Positions 35,100-46,030 of a stretch of 64,000 nucleotides of DNA are shown piece after piece. The notes beneath the pieces were generated by a model. The model was not told the origin of the DNA. It worked only from the letters and a program-made list of their open reading frames with translations, and did no database searches. Within the stretch, counting starts at the first letter, position 1, and every line of letters begins with the position of its first letter. Position numbers and translations under genes: made by a program. Source of the stretch: Eucommia ulmoides. Lineage: Eukaryota > Streptophyta > Magnoliopsida > Garryales > Eucommiaceae. The stretch is taken from contig CM028333.1 in assembly GCA_016647705.1 (NCBI GenBank), forward strand, positions 28,370,743 through 28,434,742, given 5' to 3'.

Positions 35100-36800
35100 A
35101 CCACCCCAACATTCTCATCGTTATCGGCGACCTCTAACTCGCCAGCCCCATCCACCGATATTAGGGCCCTAACAGCCTCACTGATTATAGGCCTAATGAT
35201 ATCTTCCTGCTTCTCAGTGCCTTGGAAATCATCCTCCATGATGTCTCCCCAGAGCTGATTAAAAAGGTTAACGTACTCAGGACCCTTCTTCTACTTGTCC
35301 ACCGTAATCCTTCGGGTTTCCTGGGCGTCAGCGTGGATGTTAGCCTCCAACATGCAAAGAGCATCTTCAAGCAGTCTCAAGCACTGGGTCAGCTCGGTGT
35401 CCACCTTTAACTATCGGATAATGGCATTATCTCATTAATCAGACAACCTCCGGTTCTCACTCGAACTCATTGAGCGTAGAACGGTGGTTGACTATCTCTT
35501 GCATCAACCATTTGTTGGCCATAGCCATCCAAAACCGGACTTGTGCAATGAATGAAAGGACTAAGATAGTTGGAAAATTTCATGAGGATTAAGAAAAGAA
35601 TACACATACTTACCCCAATCAGGTCCCGAAAGGTAAGTCCATGCACAATAGATCGGGCTTAATATGCTCGAGCTTTTTGAAGTCTTCTAGGGAGAACATC
35701 TATGCAAAAAGTTTGGTATGAACTCCAGATGATCCAACACTTGCTCAGAGACTGGAAGCACGATGTCTAACACCGAGAAGAACATTCCCACCATCTCTGG
35801 AAGATTCAGCATTAAGCCCTTAGCTGGGGAGCCCCCTCATACCAGGCTTTTTTGTGTTTGTGTTTCCTCTTCAGGCACCCTTCTTAGCCCATTCATTTTT
35901 CTTCCTCTTTCCCTTGGGGTGTGGCCAACTCAGCCTACTCGGACGATGAATATTGTGACTTGCGTAGGGTGGTCGGTTCACGGATTTCCATGTTGGGCAT
36001 CACTAGCATCCTGGTGAGTGATGTCGGGGGTAGGTCAGTCAAACTGTTGATGATGGGGCTAGTGATGAGGCCCTATTCTGATGTACTGTCTACCGTCTTG
36101 CGGACCATGGCGATCTTTCTCATCGCTGCTCTATCCATGTTTGCATAGAGAAAGTAAAAGACTTTGAGAAATTGAAAGCAAAAAACAAACAACTTGAGAA
36201 TAATTACGAGATACTAAGCCCTGCTCACCGTTCTCTAGTCTATAGGTAGAGTAGCAGCGGGGATCGACAAACACTGGTAGAAGTAGATTTGGTAGGGGTC
36301 AACTTAACGGGGTTTTTTTTTGCATCATAAAACATGGACCCCAACACCAGGTTCTGCTCTTATTTGAGCTCTAGGCAGAGTTTGGTTAGCTTGTCGGGCT
36401 TCTTGTTTACTTTATAAAGAACAAAATGGCGTTAGTAAAATCGCGGATATAGGTCACCTGACCAAGTAGGACTCATTCCCCTTACTACTTGGCCCCCATT
36501 TCTACTGCAGGGGGTAGTGCGGTCCTTATTTTTCGGACCAAAATCCCAGCTCTCGCCACCAAGGAAGAAGAATCTCTCATTCTATTTATGAATTTATGAG
36601 TCAAGGCCGACCAAGAAGGACAACCTGGATGAGATGTAACACTGTCCTCCTCCACTAGGCAATAACTTGGTAAAGGCAATGCCTGAAAGAGTACAATGCT
36701 CGACATGAGTCCCTCGCCCTGAAGATGATATATACGGCCACCATTAGTTGGACGTCATTTGGTGGAAATTGTGATGGACACAACTTCAACTCCTGACAGA
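35100..36800 (-). pseudogene. Decayed transposon-type plant gene, family uncertain
   Basis: Minus-strand translation in changing frames gives ERFFFLGGESWDFGPKN (about 36575-36520), DFKKLEHIKPDLLCMDL (about 35690-35640) and VRFWMAMANKWLMQEIVNHR (about 35540-35480). The last piece reads ELTQCLRLLEDALCMLEANI (about 35400-35330), followed by an acidic tail. A GT donor-like GGTAAGTATG at about 35620-35610 suggests an intron. The W-x-RFFF block resembles the plant domain Pfam calls putative gypsy-type transposon (PF04195), but I am not sure of this. Stops and frameshifts make it a pseudogene. I cannot assign a biochemical function. Confidence 0.35.
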
Positions 36801-37310
36801 CGGCTCGGACCCGCTAGTACAGTGAGCACCGGAGATCCAACTAGAGTTGGTCCAAGTAAACAGTTATATGCTCGGGTAACGACTTGTATGCTCAGCCGAG
36901 GAAGCCTCAATTATGTAAGGTTCTGTAAGGAAAGGTGAAATAGGAAAGGTAAAAAAATTGTACCACTAATGGGAACTAAGCTCTATAGGGCTCCAAGATC
37001 TTTGGAGGATAAGTGAAAAATGAGACCATGCCTTTCCATTATATAGGGCTTTGTGAGGAAAAGTGAAATGGCATGATCCAATGGTCTAGAGGCCCTCGAT
37101 CTATGTGTTGGATGTGATAGTTGGACGAGAGTCAACATCTCAGAGACCCCTCATTTATACAGACATTGGATGTAAAAAAAATTAGACGTCTGCATTTGTC
37201 GGCGGCCGTCCAGGTTACTTTATGGTCATCGCGGGGTGATATGAAACACGATAACCTTAACTCCTAATCATCTTGGACTTTAGTGCTCAGGACTGGAGGG
37301 TAACTAATGT
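36801..37310. other. Moderately GC-rich repeat-like DNA, no gene seen
   Basis: Contains two similar pieces (AAGGTTCTGTAAGGAAAGGTGAAAT near 36918 and GGGCTTTGTGAGGAAAAGTGAAAT near 37046). No domain was recognised. Confidence 0.35.
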
Positions 37311-38015
37311 GGGATATTTCTATTGAGCATCCTAAACAACTTACAACACGACACGTGTCAGGGTGGATCCTATATTGCACTCTTTTGACCGCCTACCATT
37401 GACCAACTAGGTTACCAGGACGACCACGTTGGTCGTTCACCGCACACTGACCAAGGTAAGGGCCACCATCGAATATTCTTTTTAGGTCATTCACAGACCA
37501 ATGACCACATGACAGACCCAATGGGCCACTAGGAAGGCTCTTGCGTCTTCATATGCTGGGGCCTACCTCTTGTTCACTTGGGCCAATTCATGGGCTCCCT
37601 TGGTGGACCGAAATACAAGGCTAGTGGCTTAAAGCTTGCCATACAACTCCTCATTGGTCACATGTCGAATGCTAATGATCTAAGCTCAAGGCTCTAATTG
37701 CTTAGGACTAATCTAATCCATCTTCTATAAATAGTTGGTCATTAAATGCTCTAGATTGGGAAAAGTTCTTTCTAAGCACTATTGAATTTTTTTCCCCCCG
37801 AGCTCTTACTCTCATGCCAGAGGGATTTTGTTGGACACATCCCAACGGGTATTTATGCATGTATCAGCTTGGATTGCTAGGATTTGATTGTGGACTACTC
37901 ACTGAAAGAATGAACACCATACAAATGACCGCCAACTCAACAAAGAGTCGTCATGTGGACTCTGACCGGACCAACTGTGGTTGTTAACCATTTTTTGACA
38001 TCAACACGTTGTTAC
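37311..38015 (+). other. LTR-like segment with TATA box
   Basis: Starts near TGTGGGATATTTC, has TATAAATA at 37726-37733 followed by a C/T-rich leader, and ends near TTTTTGACATCAACA. The composition and promoter-like layout are those of a plant gypsy LTR. I found no target duplication, partner LTR or primer site, so the boundaries are guesses. Confidence 0.35.
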
Positions 38016-38542
38016 CGAAAAAGGTTATAAGAAAACGTTTTCGATTTAGTGGAGTGATGAAATACCAAAAATATCCCTATTAGAAAGCCACATGTTGAGC
38101 ATATGACTCATTTTTCGTTTAAAATCATTAACATTTATAATTTTAAGGAATTAAAACAAAAGTGAATTTTGAGAGACTGAATTTACAATTTGAGAAATTT
38201 TCGAGCGCACATAGGCATCTACACCTTAGGGATCGAAAATATGATTTTCCCAATTTATGAGGATCACACACTTTTACCAAACACGTGATGAGATACATAA
38301 ATTTCACTTGGGCACTCCTCAATTTTGAGTGCGTATGATTTTTATTATTAATATTTTAATTGTTGAAAGTTCATTTTTTTCTCAAATTGGTTTAATTATT
38401 TAATTTTGGTCAATTATACTGTTTGAATTGTCGTATGATTTGCATATGAAATAAAAGTAATGGAATAAAATAACAAGATTATATTGCACTCCATACCCTT
38501 CAAGTTTGAGTGTTATTAAAATTTGCCCCTTATTTTGACGAT
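38016..38542. other. AT-rich intergenic DNA, nothing recognised
   Basis: No reading frame or repeat with support. Confidence 0.4.
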
Positions 38543-38661
38543 TAGTAAATTTTAGACAGATTGATCTAAAAAGTAAATTCCAATAATTAGAATATCAAAG
38601 ATCAAAATGAGACTACATCTGAACTTCTGGGGTATAAAATGAAATTTAAGCCTTTTTTTTA
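38543..38661. repeat. Direct repeat, left copy (about 118 bp)
   Basis: Matches 38844-38958 through AATAATTAGAATATCAAAGA, then CAAAATGAGA and AACTTCTGGGGTATAAAATG. The two copies bracket a segment holding the organelle-derived tRNA sequence. Confidence 0.85.
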
Positions 38662-38710
38662 ATGTATTTTTTTCATAATATCTTAAATTTCTCCTATACC
38701 CCCTATTTCC

Positions 38711-38840
38711 CAAGGATTGTAGTTTAATTGGTCAGAGCATCGGAGTCAAGGCACAAGTTGTGGGTTCGAGCCTCATCAATCTTGGCGGATCCAATAAATT
38801 CATCAATTCGTCTCTTCTCTTTTGGCAAAAAAAGGGGAGA
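38711..38840 (+). other. Organelle-derived DNA fragment (plastid trnD region)
   Basis: The tRNA-like part and its 3' flank (GCGGATCCAATAAATTCATC then AATTCGTCTC) follow, from memory, the plastid trnD-GUC gene and the sequence just downstream of it. Plant mitochondria can carry the same plastid-like trnD, so the immediate donor is not certain. Confidence 0.65.
38713..38784 (+). pseudogene. trnD-GUC: tRNA-Asp(GUC) pseudogene of organellar origin
   Basis: A 7-bp acceptor stem AGGATTG/CAATCTT, an A-box-like TAGTTTAATTGGTCAGAGC, the anticodon GTC within GGAGTCAAGG, and a T-loop GGGTTCGAGCC are all visible. Compared with the plastid gene, the changes are largely C-to-T and G-to-A (TTCAATTGG to TTTAATTGG, GCTGCGGG to GTTGTGGG, CGTCAGTCCC to CATCAATCTT), plus a small deletion in the anticodon stem. 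That pattern is expected of a methylated, non-functional nuclear copy. Confidence 0.75.
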
Positions 38841-38843
38841 GTA

Positions 38844-38958
38844 GGTAAATTAGATAGATTGATTGAAAGAGTAAATTGAAATAATTAGAATATCAAAGAT
38901 CAAAATGAGATTACACCCGAACTTCTGGGGTATAAAATGAAATTTAAACCTTTTTATT
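38844..38958. repeat. Direct repeat, right copy (about 115 bp)
   Basis: Second copy of 38543-38661, with about a dozen differences by eye. Confidence 0.85.
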
Positions 38959-39188
38959 TATTTTTTCCCCTAATTTTTCGAAACTAATCCAAATAATCGG
39001 CGTAGGTAAAATATTCAAAAAGCCGACGATTAACTGTCCGGCCTAAAATCACCCAATTTCGTGTAGTTTTTCCATACCCCCGGTCCCCGCAACTTCAATG
39101 AATTCAATGGTTCAGTTGTCTCTCTTTCAGCCTCTAGCAGAAGTTTCCATGTGCTCAAGGCCACCATAATTTGAACCCATCTTAATCC

Positions 39189-39310
39189 ATGGAGAATTCG
39201 ACGCCGTCCGACGGCTCCGGCAAGAAGATGCGGAAGCCCTACACTATAACCAAGTCCAGGGTGAGCTGGACTGAAGAAGAGCACGACAAGTTCCTCGAAG
39301 CTCTCCAACT
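39189..39310 (+). CDS. RVE: First coding exon of a REVEILLE/LHY-CCA1-like MYB gene
   Basis: The exon codes 40 residues plus two bases: a short Ser/Gly leader, then [20 protein letters not shown] and HDKFLEALQ. These are the start of the single MYB repeat (SHAQKYF type) of RVE/LCL transcription factors, closest to the RVE8/RVE6/RVE4 clade, which act in the nucleus on evening-element promoters in the circadian clock. The exon ends at a good donor, CT|GTGAGTG (39311), where known members also split the MYB repeat (next residues are expected to be FDRDWKK). The ATG at 39189 is in the context ATCCATGG. The upstream 180 bp is a plausible 5' UTR. One change, Val in place of Glu after KSR, is visible. 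The remaining exons are not in the window; retrotransposons occupy everything from 39799. Confidence 0.85.
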
Positions 39311-39798
39311 GTGAGTGTCTTTCCGTCTCTTCTTTCTTCATTTTGGTTTTCCTCACTCAAAACTATTTCCAGATTACACCGATTTATGTGGGTATACATG
39401 TGTGTGTGTACTATAAACGATCTTGCCTATGAGAGTGCATGAATCTCTGTTTCGCTGTTTATGTGTTGCTTAAATTTTATTTGGAATTTGAATAAATGGA
39501 GCTTCGTGGCTATCTCCTTGTTAACTATATGCTAATTTTTCATTTTAGATATTGTTTGTGAGATTCAGACCTGAGTTAACATATTGAATATTGTTTAAAA
39601 TCAGGTCCTGACATTGAGTTAGCTGAATAGGGAATTAAGGATATTCAATCTTCCAACTTCATGCAGTATGGATGAGTCTTTATTCGGATGGAATTGAATT
39701 TGAATAGTATTTATCCAGTTCAATTTGGTACTCCTGAGCATCCAGTGTTAGTTGACCTCAGAAAGTTCCTCTGAACTCAGTGCTAAAGATTTTGATGG
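39311..39798 (+). other. Intron 1 of the RVE-like gene (proximal part)
   Basis: Starts GTGAGTGTC with a T-rich sequence typical of a plant intron. No second MYB exon is found before element D begins at 39799. A TTTTCATTTTAG acceptor-like site near 39540-39551 is not followed by the expected coding sequence. Confidence 0.7.
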
Positions 39799-40440
39799 TG
39801 ATGATGAAAAATTAGGCAAGACCCAAATCGTCTCCATGTGTCAATAGGCACAGGCACGAGAAGCTACAACGAGTTGTGAGCTAACCAACATGCCTACCTC
39901 GGAATGTGCACCATCCCTGGTAGCATTTTGGCCCGAACGAGTTGACTACAACATCAACCCGGCCAGGGGAGATTAGCTCTTCGGCCTCAACTCCTCACCC
40001 CGGCTAGGGTTACGACCCCATGACATGATGCCGCCGCTTCCCCTACCCGGGAGCGGTTGTAACGTCCTTCACTTATTCAAGAAAAGAGCCTTTACACTCC
40101 CCAAGTAATGGCTCCTTAATTCCTGACTCCATGATTATCGCCAAGTTAATGGTGATAGCCCAAGATTCGGGAGAAGACTTGCCAAACAAGTCTTCCCACG
40201 CCTATAAATACCTGAAATGGGGTCTGACCAAGTTTGTGTTTTTTTCCTAGCGAATACTCTGCCCATTTTTCCTTAGAGCACTCGACTTATTCTCACCCTA
40301 GAGGTGCAATACCGGCAGACTTAGCCGCGGTGCATTGATTTTGCAAGAACCTGAGCTAGGTTAGTTATATGAGTTGGGAAACACTGACCATTCCGGATCC
40401 CAAAGTGACCTATTGAATGAACCAATTTCAGGCTTCATGA
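39799..40440 (+). repeat. 5' LTR of element D (642 bp)
   Basis: Starts TGATGATGAAAAATT, as the other LTR starts TGATGAGGGAAAATT. Shared words include CCATGTGTC, GACTTGCCAAAC-AGTCT and CCTATAAATA. A TATA box lies at 40203-40210. The expected CA end is mutated (CATGA at 40440). The similarity to the shared LTR is only moderate. Confidence 0.7.
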
Positions 40441-40441
40441 G

Positions 40442-40459
40442 ATTGACACCGTCTGTGGG
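40442..40459 (+). other. Primer-binding site of element D
   Basis: ATTGACACCGTCTGTGGG corresponds to the ATTGGCGCCGTCTGTGGG form common in Tat elements, with changed bases. I do not name the tRNA. Confidence 0.6.
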
Positions 40460-40523
40460 CAACGATAAATCGTCTTTCTTACCATTTTAACAAACGTTTC
40501 TAATTACTCTAAGATCTGGGATA

Positions 40524-42165
40524 ATGACAAATGATCAAGAAGGTGAAAGGCAGGTGATCCGCACGACTGATCTTGAAGCTGGTCCATTTGGGGTGTCGCC
40601 TTCGCTCCTCATAGAATTGATGAGAGAGATACGTGATCCCTCTCAAAACTGTCAATGTCTGGCGGGACAAGCTAACCAAAGCTAGTTGCCCTCATCACCG
40701 CCGGTACCGCAAGGGTACGTGCCGCCATATAGTGAAGCACAAGCCATTGCAGATGAAGGACGAAGAGTACAAAGAGAACAACGCCAGGAAGAGGAACATC
40801 ATGAGAGCACCACAATCTCCGTCGAGAGCTGGATCGAATACGGAAAGAAAGGGGCGAACTCCGACAAGGGAGGCAGAATAACTTACATGGCCTTGAGGCC
40901 CCGCCATTAGAAAGTGCCCCCAACGTGCACTCCTGATTGGAGCCTCGGGCGTCTTCAGCGTGAACAGAAGATTGAAGAAACATGGTGCCTACTCCGAGGA
41001 ACAAAACACGCCCTACCTGAGTGCTGGGCAGGACACAGGATGCATCCTGAAATGTTCCCTTGCCATTTGTAGTAACTTCCCCGACTTCTCAGCAGAAAAC
41101 TCAAGAAAGGTGGTCCGGATTACTAAGCCGATAAAGATTTGCAGGAGCAAGTTATTGCCATCAATGAAAAGCTTGGGCAAATCGGGAAGAAGGAGCTCAA
41201 CATTGATGAGATCGTGAAGAGGAATGCCTTACCGTTTACTACTCGGGTGTTACGGGAGAAAGTCTCGACAAACTTCAAACTCCCATCCCATATCGGGATG
41301 TATTAAGGTGATTCCAACCCAATGGAGCATCTTGACATGTACCATGCTCACATAGACCTGCGTGGGACATCGAATTTGATGAAGTGTTAAGCTTTCCAAG
41401 TGACTCAGGCCGGGATGGGCAAGAAATGGTACAAGGCGCTGAAGCCAGGTGTTTTCGATTCATTTGAGTCTTTTAGCCTTGTCTTTACACACAAATTCAT
41501 GAGCAACAAACGAAGGGCTAAAACTCGACACACCTTATGTCAATAAGGCAGAAGAAAGACGAAAGTTTGGAATCCTACGTCGAAACCATGAATTCGATCA
41601 AGTGGAAGAACTGAATGATGGGGTGGCGGTAGTAGCCCTAATGGCAGGAATAAGAAAAAACCCATTTCTGCATGACATGGTTTGTGCGCCGCCTAATACT
41701 CCAACCGGCGCATTCGCCCTCTCCACCAAATTCATTGCGGTGGAAGATGTGTATCGGGCTTGGGCTGAGGAAGAAGAAGACCTTAAAGGAAAAAAGAAGG
41801 CTGGGGAGCCGAACTACAACAAACCTAGTCGAGACGACTCCTTGTCAAAGAAAAGGAGGAATGAGGTGGAGAGGGGTGGAGTCAACAGGAATCCAAGGAG
41901 GAATAGATTTCCCCTACACTTTAGAAACTTCACACCCTTCAATGCCCCATTAGGAATTGTCTTGATACAGATACGGGACAAAAAGCTGGTCAAGTGGCCC
42001 TAGTCATTGAAGAACGAGGGGGAAAGCGGCCAACTTGGACAAGTGGTGTGATTTCCACCAAGATCATGACCACACTACCGACAACTGCTACGACTTGAAG
42101 AACGAGATCGAACAGTTAATCAGAAGAGGTTACCTCCAAAGGTTCACGACTGAAAGAGAGCACGA
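40524..42165 (+). pseudogene. gag of element D
   Basis: From ATG at 40524. The C-terminal half is clearest: ELNDGVAVVALMAGI and FIAVEDVYRAWAEEEED (41608-41790), then a basic stretch and a knuckle-like motif KWCDFHQDHDHTTDNCYDLK (about 42041-42100) followed by EIEQLIRRGYLQRF. Stops break it at several places (for example after 40680 and near 41215), and frames change. Gag builds the particle and binds RNA; this copy is not functional. Confidence 0.75.
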
Positions 42166-42220
42166 CGACTGACGTCTTGATAAAGAGAGGGAAAGGCCTA
42201 AAGTCTGAGGGGACATCCAC

Positions 42221-42771
42221 ATGATCCATGGTGGATTTGCCTCGGGGGGACAGATAAAGTTCGAGCACAAAGCACACGCTCGAAGGGGCAAACGCCAGGC
42301 GGAGGATTACGTGTTCCAGGTGTCCAAGGGACTCATCACAGAAAGGGAGGCTATTACCTTTATTGCTGAGGACGTGTGTAGGGTTCACACACCTCACAAC
42401 AATACCTTAATAGTCATCCTACCAATTGCAAACTACAACGTGGGGCGAGTGTTGGTCGACAGTGGTATCTCGGTAGAGATAATCTACTTGGTTGCATTCA
42501 ACAAAGTGGGGATTGACTGCAAGCAATTGAAGCTAATGATGACTCCCCTAGTCACTTTCGGGGGAGAAACAGTGAAGCCACTCGGTTGGATTACGCTCCA
42601 AGCCTCCAACTCACTTTTGGGATGGAGCTAAAACACTCAACAATTGATGCGCTGTCTATGGTAGTGGATTGCTTGTTAGCGGACGATGCCATCATCGGAA
42701 GACCGTGCTTGAACGCGCTGAGAGATATCATGTCGACATACTATCTGATGTTGAAATTTCCGACCAAATAG
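42221..42771 (+). pseudogene. Protease of element D
   Basis: MIHGGFASGG opens the Tat pre-protease motif. The active-site segment VGRVLVDSGISVEIIYL lies at about 42440-42490, then VTFGGETVKPLGWITL. A frameshift near 42605 moves the frame to DALSMVVDCLLADDAIIGRP (about 42639-42705). The catalytic Asp-Ser-Gly is intact, although the reading frame is broken. Confidence 0.8.
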
Positions 42772-42824
42772 CGATTAAAGGGTGAGGAAGTTGACAAAGA
42801 CTTCTTTCCCGGTGATATAATTGA

Positions 42825-43945
42825 ATGTTTGGGGAAAAGAGACATCATAGACCTCGGGTCGAGCAACCACATCAACCCTGTCCTTACCCTAATGAAGAGG
42901 CATATCCAAGTGCACCCGACCAAGCCGGATCGCACCCTGCAACTTGGGTTAGTATATTAGAAGATTTGAAGGAAAATTTAGTCGAGCTCCTCAGAGACAA
43001 TCATGACGTGTTTGCATGGTCGCATGCGAATCTACCTAGGATAGACCTAAGTATCTCCATGCACCGGTTGTGTATTGATCTTGCTTATTCGTTGTTTCGG
43101 CAAAAGCGAAGGAAGCTTGGGCTAGAAAGGCAAGTCGTGAGCGAGGAAGAAATTAGGAAACTACTTAAGGCAGATACCATCGAGAAAATCAACTTTCCTT
43201 TCCGGTAGGCCAATGGAGTCCTGGTGGAGAAGAAAACGGGAAAGTCGTGTATGTGCATAGACTTCACCGATCTAAACAATGTCTGTCTGAAGGACTTCTT
43301 TCCACTCCCAAAGATCGATGTTATTGTGGATGCGACTGCTGGCTACGAATCACTAAGCTTTCTCGATGCCTTTTTGGGGTACAACCAAATCAATATGTAT
43401 CCCCCTGTCAAAGAAAAAACAGTCTTCATCACTGACAAAGACCTATATTGCTACAAGGTAATGCCCTTTGGGTTGAAGTATGCCGAAGTAACATACCAAC
43501 AATTGGTGAACAAGATGTTCGTCAACTTGCTCGGGAAGACAATGAAGGTCTACATGGACGGCATGCTGGTTAAAATCAAAGTGGGCAATGATCACTTGTC
43601 CTACCTACGAGAATGTTTCAACGTGCTCAGAAAGCACACAACGAAGTTGATCCTGAGCAAGTGTGTGTTCGAGGTCGGTGCTGGGAAATTCTATGGTCAT
43701 CTGGTAACAAGGAGGGGGATCAAAGCTAGCCTGGAGCAAGTTAAGGCAATCTTAAAAATGACATCCCCGAGGACGATCAAAGAGGTACAAAGCCTGACAG
43801 AACAAGTGGCAACTCTGAATTGCTTCATTTCCCGGATATCAGATAAGTGCTTGCCTTTTTTTAAAACTCTACGGGGGAAGAAAAGTTTGGAGTGGATTAA
43901 GGCATCCAAAGGTCTGTGTACTATGTCAGCCACGCGTTGAATCAC
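42825..43945 (+). pseudogene. Reverse transcriptase of element D
   Basis: DVFAWSHANLPRIDLSISMH opens the RT linker. The RT domain follows: MCIDFTDLNNVCLKDFFPLP, SFLDAFLGYNQI, MPFGLKYAEVTYQQLVNKMF. The catalytic box YVDD reads YMDG (43551-43562), so the last Asp is lost. One stop (43206-43208) lies before the fingers motif. The thumb-like part is GAGKFYGHLVTRRGIKAS. The protein copied RNA into DNA in the cytoplasmic particle; here it is inactive both by a stop and by the catalytic change. Confidence 0.85.
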
Positions 43946-44049
43946 GCTAACCCCGACTTTAGCTGATAGCTTATGCCTTGGTCATCTCAGCGAGGAAGCT
44001 TCAAAATTACTTTCAGGCTTATCCTATGGCGGTACTAAGCAACTAGCCA

Positions 44050-44730
44050 TTGAGGGTCATACTGCACAAAATAGAGACTTCCAGACGACTATTCAAGTGG
44101 TCCATTGAACTCGTGGAGTTCCATATTGAATATCGCCCAAGGACAGTTGTCAAAGTGCAATTGCTGGCTAGCTTCATCTCAGAATTCACTCTCCTCGAGG
44201 AAACCCCGATAGAGGTGGAAATGGACCTGGGTCCCGACCAGCGGACGATTGATGCTTAGAGTGCTCATGTTGATAGATCGTCAAACCAAGATGGTTCGGG
44301 GGCCGGGTTCGTAATCCGCACCCCCGAAGGCAACATCATGGAGTATGCCTTGAGACTAGGTTTTAAGGCTACAAACAACGAGGCTGAGTATGAAACATTG
44401 ATATTTTCTTTGAGGATCTTAAAGGAACTCGGGGTGATGGAGGTGAAACTCTACTGCGACTCTCTCCTCATAGTGAACCAAGTAAATGGAGAATACGTAG
44501 CCAAGGAGGCAAAAATGATAGCATACCTTGACAAGGCTAAGCTACTCATAAAAGACTTCTCGAAGGTAACCAACAAGCAAATTCCAAGAGAGGAGAACAA
44601 GCATGCAGATTCATTAGCCAACCTAGCTTTTGCCTTAGAAACTAAAGGGCAGAGAACCATCTTTGTTGAACACGTGTTGCAATCGAGTTGTCACGAAGCT
44701 GAGGAGGAAGCAAAGGTGGTGACACACTGA
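44050..44730 (+). pseudogene. RNase H region of element D, including archaeal-type RNase H
   Basis: 44050-44259 contains LHKIETSRRLFKWSIELVEF, the tail of the retroviral-type RNase H. After a stop at 44257, a second RNase H follows: HVDRSSNQDGSGAGFVI (44263-44313), NNEAEYETLIFSL (44374-44412), YCDSLLIVNQVNGEY (44452-44496) and PREENKHADSLANLA (44584-44628). Catalytic D, E, D and the H..D motif are visible. A second, archaeal-type RNase H is a hallmark of Tat elements, so this block fixes the lineage. Confidence 0.85.
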
Positions 44731-44739
44731 CCTAGTTGG

Positions 44740-45926
44740 ATGGACCCCATTTTCAACTATCTCGACAGCGGGATCCTCCTCGATCAGAAAAGCGATGCTC
44801 AAAGAGTTCGATATCGGGCATCCCGGTATGTATAGTACGAGGAGCCTATACAAACGATCTTTCATGGCCCTTTGCTTCGTTGTCTACACCCGTACGAAGG
44901 CCACTACGTACTCCATGACATCCACGAAGACTTTGTGGTAATCACTCAGGGGGACGGTCTTTAGCCAGAAAGGCACAGAGGCAAGGTTATTTTTGGTTGA
45001 CAATTGAAGTTGATGCTCGAGATCTGGTGAAGAAGTGTGACAAGTGTTAGAGATTTGGGCTGGCTATTAGTGTCCCCGACACGAGACAACTTCCCATGAC
45101 CGGTTCGTATCCATTTGCTTAGTGGAGGGTGGACTTTTTTGGTGCGTTCCCGATAGTTGCTGCTCAGAAGAAATTATTGATCGTAACAATTGACTACTTC
45201 ACCAAATTGGCTGAGGTCGAGGCCATGGCGAAAATCACTGATTCCAAGATTAGAGATTTTGCATGGAAACACATCGTTTATCGATACGAAGTACCTCAAG
45301 CCATGATTAGCGACCATGGGATGCAATTTGATTGCAACATGTTCGACGATTTTTGCTCGGGATTGGGCATACACCACCATATGCCTACCCCAGGCCATCC
45401 ACAGTCAAATGGTCAAGTTGAGATAACCAATATAACTATGCTACATATGCTAAAGACTTGATTGGAGAAATCTAAGTCCAAATGGGTTGAGGATTGCCCT
45501 TCGGTCCAATGGGCATATCATACGACCTCAAGGGTTTCAACAGGGGAAACACCCTTTGCAATGGCCTTTGGTACCGAGGCTGTAATTCCCTTTGAGTTAG
45601 GCCTACCAACATATCAAATAGCACACAACAATCTCGGCGAGAACCACACTGAACTTGCGCTGAGTTTAGATCTGATAGAGGTGAAGAAAGAACACGCCTA
45701 CATACGACAAACAACCTACAAATGGCAAATGGTCCGGTATTATGATAAACCAGTCAAACCGCGGGCATTTGTGGAAGGTGACCTAGTCCTACAAAAAATC
45801 AGTATTGCGACGCGAGACCGAGCCAAAGGCAAATTGGGTCCGAAATGGGTGGGGCCACACCGAGTCACCGACGTTATTGGCCCCCGGGGCGACCGTTGCG
45901 AAATCCATGGAATGTGGAACAGTTGA
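44740..45926 (+). pseudogene. Integrase of element D
   Basis: The zinc-binding N-terminus (44740-45110) is frame-broken (KKCDKC reads as KKCDKC* near 45030). The catalytic core is open from 45129: FFGAFPIVAAQKKLLIVTID, YFTK, then MISDHGMQFD and HPQSNGQVEITN, so all three acidic residues (D, D, E) are kept. A TGA at 45459-45461 interrupts LKT|LEKSK, probably a CGA-to-TGA change. The C-terminal part (45462-45926) has TGETPFAMAFGTEAVIPFEL and GDLVLQKI...GKLGPKWVGPHRV. This is the best-preserved integrase in the window. Confidence 0.85.
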
Positions 45927-46030
45927 AAAAATATTTTCAGCACCAAAAATTCGTTATGTAAGTTGTACTGTGTGTTTTACTTAATAAATTTTTTATTTCG
46001 ATCAAACTACTATGGGTGTCAACACACTAC

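Noticed and set aside
39540..39560. Acceptor-like TTTTCATTTTAG downstream of RVE exon 1
   Set aside because: The following sequence does not encode the expected continuation of the MYB repeat and contains early stops.
40633..41004. Minus-strand 110-codon frame and overlapping plus frames
   Set aside because: Shadows of gag in element D. No domain on the minus strand.
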